From an uncultured Comamonadaceae bacterium (GTDB taxonomy: Bacteria; Pseudomonadota; Gammaproteobacteria; Burkholderiales; Burkholderiaceae): 36,710 nt of DNA. The stretch lies in assembly GCA_946482595.1 (NCBI GenBank), contig CAMLSD010000053.1:1-36710 (forward strand). The letters are read 5' to 3'. Below, in pieces: positions 28,454-36,072 of the stretch (its first letter is position 1; the number at the start of each line of letters is the position of its first letter). The notes beneath the pieces are model-generated. The model saw only the letters and a list, made by a program, of their open reading frames with translations. It was not told where the DNA came from and searched no databases. The translations under genes and the position numbers were made by a program.

Positions 28454-28471
28454 TGTCCGGCTTGGCGGACA
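28454..28471. promoter_or_regulatory. Inverted repeat TGTCCG-GCTTGG-CGGACA
   Basis: Perfect 6-base arms with a 6-base centre, in the 259-base divergent gap between the third binding-protein gene and the molybdopterin oxidoreductase, 67 bases before the latter's ATG. A -10-like GACAAT (28468-28473) overlaps its right arm. It is a candidate operator. Apart from a 65-codon TTG-started frame that I do not believe, I see nothing else in the gap. Confidence 0.4.
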
Positions 28472-28537
28472 ATTCCCTCCACCGTCCACGAGACGGGTTC
28501 CCGTGCCTGCGGCCAACCCACCCGATCGCGCCCGACC

Positions 28538-30604
28538 ATGACCGAACTTTCCCAGCCAGCCGTCACCCGCCGCATCGTCAAGGCGGCCTGCCCGCACGAC
28601 TGCCCCGACACCTGTGCCATCCGCGTGACGGTGGACGACGGGGTGGCAGTCAAGGTGCAGGGCGACCCCGATCACCCCCCCACGCACGGCGCGCTGTGCC
28701 AGAAGGTGTCGCGCTACACCGAGCGCACCTACCACCCCGAGCGTGTGCTGCAGCCGCTGCGCCGGGTGGGCCCCAAGGGCAGCGGGCGGTTCGAGCCAGT
28801 CAGCTGGGACGAGGCGCTCGACGACATCGCCACACGCCTGCGTGCGATTGCCGAACGTGACCCGCAGGCGATCGTCCCCTACAGCTATGCCGGCACCATG
28901 GGCCATGTGCAGGGCGAGGGCCTGGCGGCGCGCTTTTTCAACAAGCTGGGTGCCTCGCAGCTCGACCGCACCATCTGCGCAAGCGCCGGTGCCGATGCAC
29001 TGCTGGCCACCTATGGTGGCAAGGTGGGCATGCACCTGGAGCACTTCGTCGACAGCCGGCTCATCCTGATCTGGGGCAGCAACTCGATCGCCTCGAACCT
29101 GCATTTCTGGACCTTCGCCCAGCAGGCCAAGCGGCAGGGCGCCCGGCTGGTGTGCATCGACCCGCGCAAGACCGAAACCGCCGACAAGTGCCACCAGCAC
29201 ATCCAGTTGCGGCCCGGCACCGACGGCGCCCTGGCCCTGGGCCTGATGCACGAGCTGATCCGCAACGACTGGCTCGACCACGACTACATCGAGCAGCACA
29301 CCCACGGCTGGCCGGCCCTGCGCGAGCGTGCGCTGCAATGGCCGCCCGAGCGGGTGGCGGCGGTCTGCGGCATCACGGCCGACGAGGTGCGTGAGCTGGC
29401 GCAGGCGTATGGCACGACACGCCCGGCCGCCATCCGGCTCAACTACGGCATGCAGCGGGTGCGCGGTGGGGGTAACGCGGTGCGCCTGATCGCCGTGCTG
29501 CCCTGCCTGGTGGGGGCGTGGCGGCAACCCGCCGGCGGGTTGCTGCTGTCCAGCTCGGGCTGGTTCCCGGTGCGCCGTGCCGAGCTGCAGCGCGCCGACC
29601 TGCTGGCCGGGCGCCGCCCCCGCACGATCAACATGAGCACCATCGGGGACGACCTGCTGCGCGATGCCTCGCCGGCATTCGGCCCCCGGATCGAGGCACT
29701 GATCGTCTACAACAGCAACCCGGTGGCCGTGGCGCCGCAGTCCTCGCACGTCGTGGCAGGTTTTGCGCGCGAGGATCTCTTCACCGTGGTGCTCGAACAT
29801 TTCATGACCGACACGGCCGACCTGGCTGACTACGTGCTGCCCGCGACCACCCAGCTCGAACATCTCGACGTGCATTCGAGCTATGGCCACACCTATGCGC
29901 TGATCAACGAGCCGGCCATCGCCCCGCTGGGCCAGGCCCGCCCGAACACCGAGTTCTTCCGTCAGCTGGCCCGGCGCATGGGCTGGACCGAGCCCTGCCT
30001 GTTCGAGTCCGACGAAACGCTGGCTGCGCAGGTGTTCCCCGACACGCTGGGTCTGGACGCGCTGCGCGAGCGCGGCTGGGTCAAGCTGCCGCTGCCGGAC
30101 GCGCCGTTTGCGAAAGGCGGGTTTCCCACTGCCTCCGGCCGGTGCGAGATCGACTCGGCCGTGGCCGGCGTGCCCGACTACCTGCCCAACCACGAATCGG
30201 CCGAGACCACCCCCGACCTGGCGCGCCGCTACCCGCTGGCGATGATCTCGCCGCCGGCGCGCAACTTCCTGAACTCGACCTTCGTCAATGTGAAGAGCCT
30301 GCGCGACATCGAGGCCGAGCCGCTGCTGGAGATCCATGCCGACGACGCCGCTCCCCGCGGCATCGTCGACGGCCAGCTGGTGCGGGTGTTCAATGACCGC
30401 GGCGAATACCACTGCAAGGCCCGTGTCTCGCCGCGGGCACGCGCGGGTGTGGTCAACGGGCTGGGCATCTGGTGGCGCAAGCTGGGGGTGCGGGGCACGA
30501 ACGTCAATGAACTCACCCACCAGCGCCTGACCGATCTGGGCCGCGCCCCTTGTTTCTACGACGTGCTGGTCGAAGTGGCGCCGGCCACAGAGCACGCCGC
30601 ATGA
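28538..30604 (+). CDS. Molybdopterin-dependent oxidoreductase with 4Fe-4S domain
   Basis: The protein has 688 residues from the ATG at 28538. The N-terminal 4Fe-4S ligands are Cys18, 22, 26 and 54 (CPHDCPDTC, then GALCQK). The molybdopterin-binding domain and a C-terminal MopB dinucleotide-binding domain (NDRGEYHCKARVSPRARAGVV, WWRKLG) follow. DRTICASAG (Cys147) lies where a Mo ligand is expected, but the ligand is uncertain. There is no Tat signal, so it is probably cytoplasmic. No small or electron-transfer subunit adjoins it. The family includes formate dehydrogenase-like and acetylene hydratase-like enzymes, and the substrate cannot be given. An open frame from 28334 is not used. The stop overlaps the next start (ATGA). 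Confidence 0.92.
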   Translation: MTELSQPAVTRRIVKAACPHDCPDTCAIRVTVDDGVAVKVQGDPDHPPTHGALCQKVSRYTERTYHPERVLQPLRRVGPKGSGRFEPVSWDEALDDIATRLRAIAERDPQAIVPYSYAGTMGHVQGEGLAARFFNKLGASQLDRTICASAGADALLATYGGKVGMHLEHFVDSRLILIWGSNSIASNLHFWTFAQQAKRQGARLVCIDPRKTETADKCHQHIQLRPGTDGALALGLMHELIRNDWLDHDYIEQHTHGWPALRERALQWPPERVAAVCGITADEVRELAQAYGTTRPAAIRLNYGMQRVRGGGNAVRLIAVLPCLVGAWRQPAGGLLLSSSGWFPVRRAELQRADLLAGRRPRTINMSTIGDDLLRDASPAFGPRIEALIVYNSNPVAVAPQSSHVVAGFAREDLFTVVLEHFMTDTADLADYVLPATTQLEHLDVHSSYGHTYALINEPAIAPLGQARPNTEFFRQLARRMGWTEPCLFESDETLAAQVFPDTLGLDALRERGWVKLPLPDAPFAKGGFPTASGRCEIDSAVAGVPDYLPNHESAETTPDLARRYPLAMISPPARNFLNSTFVNVKSLRDIEAEPLLEIHADDAAPRGIVDGQLVRVFNDRGEYHCKARVSPRARAGVVNGLGIWWRKLGVRGTNVNELTHQRLTDLGRAPCFYDVLVEVAPATEHAA

Positions 30605-31683
30605 GGTCGCGCGCACGGTGGTGGCTGGGCGGACTGGCCGCGCTGGGGGTGGCGGCCGTGCTGGTGGTGCTTGCGGGCTGCGGATCGGTGGGGTACCTGG
30701 CGCAGTCGGTGCGCGGTCATCTGTCGCTGGTGCATGACGCCCGCCCGGTGCCCGAGTGGCTGTCGGACACGAACACCTCTCCTGCGCTACGCGAGCGGCT
30801 CGTGCTCAGTCAGCGCATCCGCGACTTTGCCGTGAGCGAACTCAAGCTGCCTGACAACCGCAGCTACCGCCGCTATGCCGACCTGGGCCGCCCCGCGGCG
30901 GTGTGGAACGTGGCGGCGGCGCCCGAACTGAGCCTGAAGCTCAAGACCTGGTGCTTCCCGGTGGTCGGTTGCGTGGGCTACCGCGGCTACTACGACCGGG
31001 CCGAGGCCGAGGCGCTCGCCGCCGAGTTGCGCAACGAGGGCTATGAGGTCGCCGTCTACGGCGTGCCGGCCTACTCGACGCTGGGCAAGCTCGACTGGCT
31101 GGGCGGCGACCCGCTGCTCAACACCTTCATCCGCTACCCCGAGGGTGAACTGGCCCGAATGATCTTTCACGAGCTGGCCCATCAGGTCGTGTATGCCTCG
31201 GGCGACACGATGTTCAACGAATCCTTCGCCACCGCCGTCGAGCGCCTGGGCGGCCAGCGCTGGCTGTCGAGCCATGCCGGCGCGGCCGCGCGCGAAGAGT
31301 ACGAGCGCTTCGACCGTCGCCGGCGCGACTTCCAGGCGCTGACGCTCAAGTACCGGCGTGAACTGGAGCGCGTGTATGCCAGCGATGCCGGCGACGACGA
31401 CAAGCGCCGTCGCAAGGCCGAGGTCATGGCCGCGCTGCGGGCCGAATACGATCGCCTGAAGGCCGAACGCTGGGACGGGTTTGCCGGCTACGACGGCTGG
31501 TTCGGCCGTGCCAACAATGCCTCGCTGGGCATGCTGGCGGCCTACAACGAGCTGGTGCCGGGGTTCGAGCGGCTGTTCGCCGATCAGGGCGGGGACTTCC
31601 AGCGGTTCTATGATCAGGTCCGTCGCCTGGCCGAAGCCCCTCCGCAGGAGCGCCGCCGGGTACTCACGCAGGAAAGCCCATGA
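30601..31683 (+). CDS. Putative aminopeptidase lipoprotein (zinc HExxH, DUF2265-like)
   Basis: The protein has 360 residues. A lipoprotein signal peptide has lipobox LAGC (Cys27). The central zinc site is FHELAHQ (HELAHQ at 190-195), with Glu207 in NESFAT as the probable third ligand. A Lys/Arg/Glu-rich helical segment (about 225-300) and a C-terminal YDGWFGRANNASLGMLAAYNELVP stretch follow. These match the predicted-aminopeptidase family (PF10023). It should sit in the periplasm on a membrane. ATGA overlaps join it to the oxidoreductase before and the next gene after. Confidence 0.86.
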   Translation: MRSRARWWLGGLAALGVAAVLVVLAGCGSVGYLAQSVRGHLSLVHDARPVPEWLSDTNTSPALRERLVLSQRIRDFAVSELKLPDNRSYRRYADLGRPAAVWNVAAAPELSLKLKTWCFPVVGCVGYRGYYDRAEAEALAAELRNEGYEVAVYGVPAYSTLGKLDWLGGDPLLNTFIRYPEGELARMIFHELAHQVVYASGDTMFNESFATAVERLGGQRWLSSHAGAAAREEYERFDRRRRDFQALTLKYRRELERVYASDAGDDDKRRRKAEVMAALRAEYDRLKAERWDGFAGYDGWFGRANNASLGMLAAYNELVPGFERLFADQGGDFQRFYDQVRRLAEAPPQERRRVLTQESP

Positions 31684-32126
31684 CCGACATCGCCATCCGC
31701 CGCAAGCACTCCCTCGGCCTCGCCCGCGCCCGCGAGGTGGCCTGGAAATGGGCCGAAGACGCCGAAGAGCAGTTCGACATGGAATGTGCGGTGGAAGAGG
31801 GCGATGACGAGGACATCGTCCACTTCAGCCGCAGCGGCGTGAAGGGCACGCTGTGCGTGCGCGCCGACGGTTTCGAGCTGCAGGCCAAGCTGGGCTTCCT
31901 GCTGGGCGCCTTCAAGAAGACCATCGAGACCGAGATCGAGAAGAACCTCGACACCCTGCTCGATCTGGAGGCGGCAACGCCCCGGGTGAGCAAGGCGTCG
32001 GCCAAGGCGCCTGCCAAGGCGCCTGCCAAGGCGGACGCCAAGGCGGACGCCCGGGCGGCGCCCGCGAAAAGCAGCACTTCAACCGACACTGCAGCCGGCC
32101 GCAGCCCCGCCCGCAAGAAGCGCTGA
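31680..32126 (+). CDS. Polyhydroxyalkanoic acid system (PHA granule-region) family protein
   Basis: A cytoplasmic protein of 148 residues. The N-terminal 98 residues match the short PHA_gran_rgn family: RKHSLGLARAREVAWKWAEDAEEQFDMEC, FSRSGVKGTLCVRADGFELQAKLGFLLGAFKKTIETEIEKNLD. The function is unproven, but members lie near PHA genes. The C-terminal 50 residues are a Lys/Ala/Pro tail made of four-residue repeats (AKAP, AKAP, AKAD, AKAD) encoded by an exact 12-base tandem repeat. The tail resembles those of histone-like or phasin-associated DNA-binding proteins. The start overlaps the aminopeptidase stop (ATGA). Confidence 0.83.
   Translation: MTDIAIRRKHSLGLARAREVAWKWAEDAEEQFDMECAVEEGDDEDIVHFSRSGVKGTLCVRADGFELQAKLGFLLGAFKKTIETEIEKNLDTLLDLEAATPRVSKASAKAPAKAPAKADAKADARAAPAKSSTSTDTAAGRSPARKKR
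31989..32048 (+). repeat. 12-base tandem repeat in the PHA-system gene
   Basis: Four units, GCCAAGGCGCCT twice (32001-32024) and GCCAAGGCGGAC twice (32025-32048), follow one diverged unit (31989-32000). They keep frame and encode AKA(P/D). Unit number could vary among strains. Confidence 0.85.
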
Positions 32127-32152
32127 GGGGCCGCAGTGGCCGGTGCGGCGGC

Positions 32153-32407
32153 TTACTTGAGCGATTCGATCAGGTCGACGTATTCCTGCATCGCGTCTTC
32201 GGCTGACTTGCCCTTGAGTTCGTTCCAGGCGTCCCACTTGGCGCGGCCGACCATGTCGGTGAAACCGGGGCGCTTGCCGTCGACGTCGCCGCTGCTGGCC
32301 TGCTTGTACAGGGCGTAGATCTTGAGCAAGGTCATGTTGTCGGGCTTTTCGGGCAGGGTCTTGGACTCGGCAACGGCTTTTTCGAACTGGGCTTTCAGGT
32401 CGGCCAT
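32153..32407 (-). CDS. Acyl-CoA-binding protein
   Basis: An 84-residue four-helix ACBP that binds and buffers long-chain acyl-CoA in the cytoplasm. The family core is visible: DLKAQFEKAVAESKTLPEKPDNMTLLKIYALYKQASSGDVDG followed by KRPGFTDMVGRAKWDAWNELKGKS. The ATG at 32407 has AAGGAG 5 bases upstream. Upstream in-frame codons to 32476 are not family-like. It is divergent from a wax-ester synthase/DGAT gene 113 bases away, which would use acyl-CoA. Confidence 0.95.
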   Translation of the reverse strand: MADLKAQFEKAVAESKTLPEKPDNMTLLKIYALYKQASSGDVDGKRPGFTDMVGRAKWDAWNELKGKSAEDAMQEYVDLIESLK

Positions 32408-32520
32408 GGGGGCTCCTTCGTGGGTGGCAACCGGTTGGTGGAAACGCAAATTGACGCTGCGCATGCTAGACCGCATCGTGCCGAAAGAATAGGGTCACAA
32501 CTCAAGCTCGAGGAGGGGCA

Positions 32521-33930
32521 ATGCCCAAAGCCGTAGAGCGCATGTCGCGGGTCGATACCGCCTGGCTGCGCATGGACACCGACGCCAACCTGATGATGAT
32601 CGTCGGGGTGTGGGTGATCGAACCGGGAATTGCCTACGACGACCTGTGTCGGCGGGTCGAGGAGCGGCTGCTGAAGTACGCCCGCTTCCGACAGAAGGTG
32701 GTCGAGGACCCGATGGGCGCCAGCTGGGTGCTCGACGAGCAGTTCGACCTGCACCGCCACGTGATCCGCGAGACGCTGCCGTCGCGGCGCGGGCGCGATC
32801 CCAAGCTGGCGCTGCAGGCGCGCGTGGGCGAGCTGGCGGCCCAGCCGATGGACACCGCCCATCCGCTGTGGGAGTTCCGGCTGATCGAGGACTACGACGG
32901 CGGCAGCGCACTGATCGCGCGGATCCACCACTGCATTGCCGACGGCATCGCGCTGATTTCGGTGATGCTGTCGATCACCGATGGTGGCGCCGCGCCGCCG
33001 GCACGCAAGCGCCGCCACGATGATGGCGACTGGCTGTCCGACGCCGTGCTGCGCCCGCTGACCGGCATGACGGTCAAGGCCATCGGCATGTACGGCCAGG
33101 GGGTGGTCAAGTCGATGGAGATGCTGTCCAACCCCGGCCAGCCGCTGCTGGGCTCGCTCGACCTGGCGCGCACCGGCTACCAGGTGGTGAGCGATGCGGC
33201 GGCGCTGGCCCTGATGGCCGACGACTCCCCCACGCGCCTGAAGGGCAAACCCACCGTGGGCAAGCGTGTGGCCTGGGGCGAACCCCTGCCGCTGGACGAG
33301 GTCAAGGCCGTGGGCAAGGCCCTGGGTTGCTCGATCAACGACGTCGTGCTGGCCTGTGCGGCCGGCGCCATCGGCGACTACCTGCGCTCACAGGGCGACA
33401 ACGTGGCCGGCAAGGAGATCCGGGCCATGGTGCCGGTGAACCTGCGGCCGCTGGAAAAGGCGCATGAACTCGGCAACCGTTTCGGCCTGGTGCCGCTGGT
33501 GCTGCCCATCGGCATCGACAACCCGGTGGAGCGTGTCTACGCGGTCAAGGCGCGCATGGCCGAACTCAAGGGCAGCTACCAGCCGCTGCTGGCCTTCGGC
33601 ATCCTCGCGGTGGCTGGCCTTCTGATCAAGCCGGTGCAGGCGGCACTGCTCAACATGTTCGCCCGCAAGGCCACCGCGGTGATGACCAACGTGCCCGGCC
33701 CGCGCGAACCGCTGAAGTTCTGCGGCTCCACGCTCAAGCAGGTGATGTTCTGGGTGCCGCAGTCCGGTGACATCGGCATGGGCGTCAGCATCCTGTCCTA
33801 TGGCGGCGGTGTCCAGTTCGGGCTGATCACCGACCGCAAGCTGTGCCCCCACCCCGAACGGATCATCGAGCGCTTTGCGCCCGAGTTCGAGAAGCTGCTG
33901 CTGCTGACGATGATGCTGCCCTGGGAATGA
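32521..33930 (+). CDS. Wax ester synthase/diacylglycerol acyltransferase (WS/DGAT)
   Basis: A bifunctional acyltransferase of 469 residues that esterifies fatty alcohols or diacylglycerol with acyl-CoA for storage lipid. The active-site motif HHxxxDG is intact (HHCIADG, His136-Gly142), after HPLWEF (114-119). The C-terminal half has NDVVLACAAGAIGDYL, MVPVNLRP and TNVPGPREPL, all typical of the family. GAGGAGG lies 6 bases before the ATG. A C-terminal hydrophobic patch may associate with membranes. The ACBP gene opposite supports an acyl-CoA role. Confidence 0.93.
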   Translation: MPKAVERMSRVDTAWLRMDTDANLMMIVGVWVIEPGIAYDDLCRRVEERLLKYARFRQKVVEDPMGASWVLDEQFDLHRHVIRETLPSRRGRDPKLALQARVGELAAQPMDTAHPLWEFRLIEDYDGGSALIARIHHCIADGIALISVMLSITDGGAAPPARKRRHDDGDWLSDAVLRPLTGMTVKAIGMYGQGVVKSMEMLSNPGQPLLGSLDLARTGYQVVSDAAALALMADDSPTRLKGKPTVGKRVAWGEPLPLDEVKAVGKALGCSINDVVLACAAGAIGDYLRSQGDNVAGKEIRAMVPVNLRPLEKAHELGNRFGLVPLVLPIGIDNPVERVYAVKARMAELKGSYQPLLAFGILAVAGLLIKPVQAALLNMFARKATAVMTNVPGPREPLKFCGSTLKQVMFWVPQSGDIGMGVSILSYGGGVQFGLITDRKLCPHPERIIERFAPEFEKLLLLTMMLPWE

Positions 33931-33950
33931 GCCCCGCGGCGGCCGGCCGG

Positions 33951-35021
33951 TCAGGCCGGGCTGAAGCGCCACACGCCGTCGGCGTCACGGCGGCGCGTCA
34001 GCCGCCCCTCCAGCCAGAGCATGTGCAGGTGGGCTATGGCCTCGCCCATCGCGAACGTGGTCTGGTGCAGGTCCAGCTTGCGACGGAACATCACCTCCAG
34101 GATGTCCGCGGCGCAGCACGGCAAGGCGGTGCAGGCGGTCATCACCTCGTCCAGTCGTTCGGCATGGTGGGCCTGCAACTGGGCGATGCGCTCATGCAGC
34201 CGCTGGAAGGGCCGGCCGTGCGACGGCAGGACCAGCGTGTCCTCGGGCAGGTCGTTCAGGCGGGCGATCGAGGCCAGGTACAGCGGCAGCGGGTTGCCCT
34301 CGGGTTCGAGGTCGAACACGCTGACATTGGTCGAGATGCGCGGCAGCAGCATGTCGCCCGAGATCATCACGGCCGAGGCGGCACAGTGCAGCGAGATGTG
34401 CTCCGGGGCATGGCCGTAGCCGGCGATGCACCGCCATGCCCGGCCGCCGATCGTGAGGGTGTCGCCGTCCATCAGCCGCCGGAAGGTGCCTGGCACCTCG
34501 GGCACCATCGAGGCGTAGTAGTTGCCGCGCTGGCGCACCTTCTCGACCGAGTCCGGGTCGCGCAGGCCGTGGCTGGCGAAAAAGCGGGCGGCCGACTCGC
34601 CGCCGTAGCCGGTGGTGCTGCGGCTGGCCACGCGCGCGGCGTTGAAGTCGGTGGCGCTGATCCACAGCCGGCAGTCGTGGTCGGGCGTGGTCCAGCGTTC
34701 GGTCAGCCAGTGGGCCAGGCCGATGTGGTCGGGGTGCATGTGGGTGACGATCACGCGCAGCACCGGCAGGCCGTCCAGTTCGCGGGCGAACACCTGTTCC
34801 CAGGCGGTGCGCGTGGCGTCGCTGGTGATGCCGCAGTCGACCACGCTCCAGCCCGCCCGGCCGTCGATCTCGTCACGCAGCAGCCACAGGTTGATGTGGT
34901 CCAGCGCAAACGGCAGGCCCATGCGGATCCACCGCACGCCGGGGGCCACGTCCAGGCTCTCGCCAGGGGCGGGCACCGCATCGCCCATGGGGTAGTGCAA
35001 TCGCTGTTCCAGGGGGTTCAT
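33951..35021 (-). CDS. Metallo-beta-lactamase-fold hydrolase
   Basis: A cytoplasmic MBL-fold enzyme of 356 residues. Metal ligands are visible: HMHPDH (His94, His96, Asp98, His99), AGYGHAPEHISLH, SGDMLLPRIS and LPSHGRPF. The C-terminal third is a helical domain like the one in MBL-fold proteins that end with a winged-helix-like region. The substrate is unknown. The short leader has no ribosome site, and a LiuR-like operator lies 10-26 bases upstream of the ATG. Being divergent from liuR, the gene may belong to the leucine-degradation regulon. Confidence 0.87.
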   Translation of the reverse strand: MNPLEQRLHYPMGDAVPAPGESLDVAPGVRWIRMGLPFALDHINLWLLRDEIDGRAGWSVVDCGITSDATRTAWEQVFARELDGLPVLRVIVTHMHPDHIGLAHWLTERWTTPDHDCRLWISATDFNAARVASRSTTGYGGESAARFFASHGLRDPDSVEKVRQRGNYYASMVPEVPGTFRRLMDGDTLTIGGRAWRCIAGYGHAPEHISLHCAASAVMISGDMLLPRISTNVSVFDLEPEGNPLPLYLASIARLNDLPEDTLVLPSHGRPFQRLHERIAQLQAHHAERLDEVMTACTALPCCAADILEVMFRRKLDLHQTTFAMGEAIAHLHMLWLEGRLTRRRDADGVWRFSPA

Positions 35022-35025
35022 TCGC

Positions 35026-35047
35026 TACACTTTACGTAAACGTCAAT
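35026..35047 (+). promoter_or_regulatory. LiuR-type operator and -10 element upstream of liuR
   Basis: TACACT (35026-35031) is a -10-like element directly overlapped on its right by TTTACGTAAA (35031-35040, a perfect palindrome) and CGTCAAT (to 35047). The 14 bases ACGTAAACGTCAAT are identical to the right half of the operator at 35527-35550. It is shared with the divergent MBL-fold gene. Confidence 0.7.
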
Positions 35048-35067
35048 CCGGACCATTCTAGGCAACC

Positions 35068-35493
35068 ATGACCGTGTCTGCTGTCACCCCGGCGTCCGCC
35101 ACCTACACCATCAGCGAACTGGCGCGCGAGTTCGACCTGACCACCCGGGCGATCCGCTTCTATGAAGACTGCGGCCTGCTCAGCCCGGACCGCAGCGGCC
35201 CGAGCGGCCGCAACCGGGTCTATACCGCGCGCGACCGCACGCGGCTCAAGCTCACGCTGCGCGGCAAGCGCCTGGGCCTGAGCCTGGCCGAGGTCAAGGA
35301 GCTGGTCGACATGTACGAGTCGCCGCGCGACACCGTGCCCCAGCTCAAGAAGTTCCTGGTCGTGCTGGCCGCCCACCGGGAGCAGCTGGAGCAGCAACTG
35401 GCCGACCTGCAGGTCACGATCGAGGAAGTGCGCACCCACGAACGCGAGGCCCGGCGCCTGCTTGGGGAAAGCGAGAAGAAGAAAAAGGCCTGA
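35068..35493 (+). CDS. liuR: MerR-family regulator LiuR (leucine/isovalerate degradation)
   Basis: The protein has 141 residues. The N-terminal MerR winged HTH (about 13-82) shows YTISELAREFDLTTRAIRFYEDCGLLSP and NRVYTARDRTRLKLTLRGKRLGLSLAEVKELVD. A dimerisation coiled coil with a Lys-rich end follows. No metal-binding Cys are present, as expected for LiuR. The identification rests on family type, the following isovaleryl-CoA dehydrogenase gene and the ACGTAAACGT operators before it and before the next gene. It is probably autoregulated. Confidence 0.9.
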   Translation: MTVSAVTPASATYTISELAREFDLTTRAIRFYEDCGLLSPDRSGPSGRNRVYTARDRTRLKLTLRGKRLGLSLAEVKELVDMYESPRDTVPQLKKFLVVLAAHREQLEQQLADLQVTIEEVRTHEREARRLLGESEKKKKA

Positions 35494-35522
35494 ACGGCCG
35501 ACCGGGCGCGGGCGGCTCGGTC

Positions 35523-35550
35523 TAGAATTGACGTTAACGTAAACGTCAAT
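35523..35550 (+). promoter_or_regulatory. LiuR-type operator and promoter of the thioesterase/dehydrogenase genes
   Basis: ATTGACGTT (35527-35535) and AACGTCAAT (35542-35550) are perfect 9-base inverted arms around AACGTA. TAGAAT (35523-35528), a good -10 element, overlaps the left arm. The ATG at 35561 is 10 bases downstream. The geometry matches the operator upstream of liuR, with the -10 box abutting the operator in both cases. Confidence 0.82.
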
Positions 35551-35560
35551 CAGGCCCGCC

Positions 35561-36037
35561 ATGGCATCGTCCCCTGTGCCCGCACCCCTGCCCACGCCTG
35601 CCGACCCCGACTTCGGCCAGCGCGTGCGTGCCTCGTTCGAGCGTCAGGCCGTGATGGCCACGATGGGCATCGAGCTGGCCGAGGTCGGCGCCGGCCGGGT
35701 GGTGCTCAGGATGCGCCACCGGGGTGACCTGACCCAGCAGCATGGTTTCCTGCATGCCGGCGTGGTGTCCACCGCGCTGGACTCTGCCTGCGGCTATGCC
35801 GCGTTTTCCCTGATGCCGGCCGACGCCGCCGTGCTGACCATCGAGTTCAAGGTGAACCTGCTGTCACCGGCACGCGGTCCGGACTTCCGCTTCGAGGCGC
35901 AGGTCACCAAGGCCGGGCGCACCATCTCGGTGGTGGATGCCCGCGCGGTCGAGGTCGGCGAGCGCGGCGAGAAGCAGATCGCCACCATGACCGCCACGGT
36001 GATGACCGTGCTGGGGCGCGACGGCGTGCACCACTGA
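35561..36037 (+). CDS. PaaI-family (hotdog) acyl-CoA thioesterase
   Basis: A cytoplasmic hotdog-fold thioesterase of 158 residues. The active-site region is [23 protein letters not shown] with His61 and probable catalytic Asp74, followed by [13 protein letters not shown]. The substrate is probably a short or medium acyl-CoA and is not determined by the sequence. The ATG lies just after a LiuR-type operator, and the dehydrogenase gene follows 35 bases downstream. Its position between liuR and the dehydrogenase suggests it relieves CoA sequestration in leucine breakdown, which is inference. Confidence 0.9.
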   Translation: MASSPVPAPLPTPADPDFGQRVRASFERQAVMATMGIELAEVGAGRVVLRMRHRGDLTQQHGFLHAGVVSTALDSACGYAAFSLMPADAAVLTIEFKVNLLSPARGPDFRFEAQVTKAGRTISVVDARAVEVGERGEKQIATMTATVMTVLGRDGVHH

Positions 36038-36072
36038 CTTCGACCTTTCCTGAACCCACGACGAGGCTTCCC

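Noticed and set aside
28275..28472. A 65-codon minus-strand frame with TTG start whose stop overlaps the start of the third binding protein (ATGA)
   Set aside because: The ribosome site is too close to the TTG, the codons give no recognisable family, and the region carries the likely promoter. Conservation would be needed to revive it.
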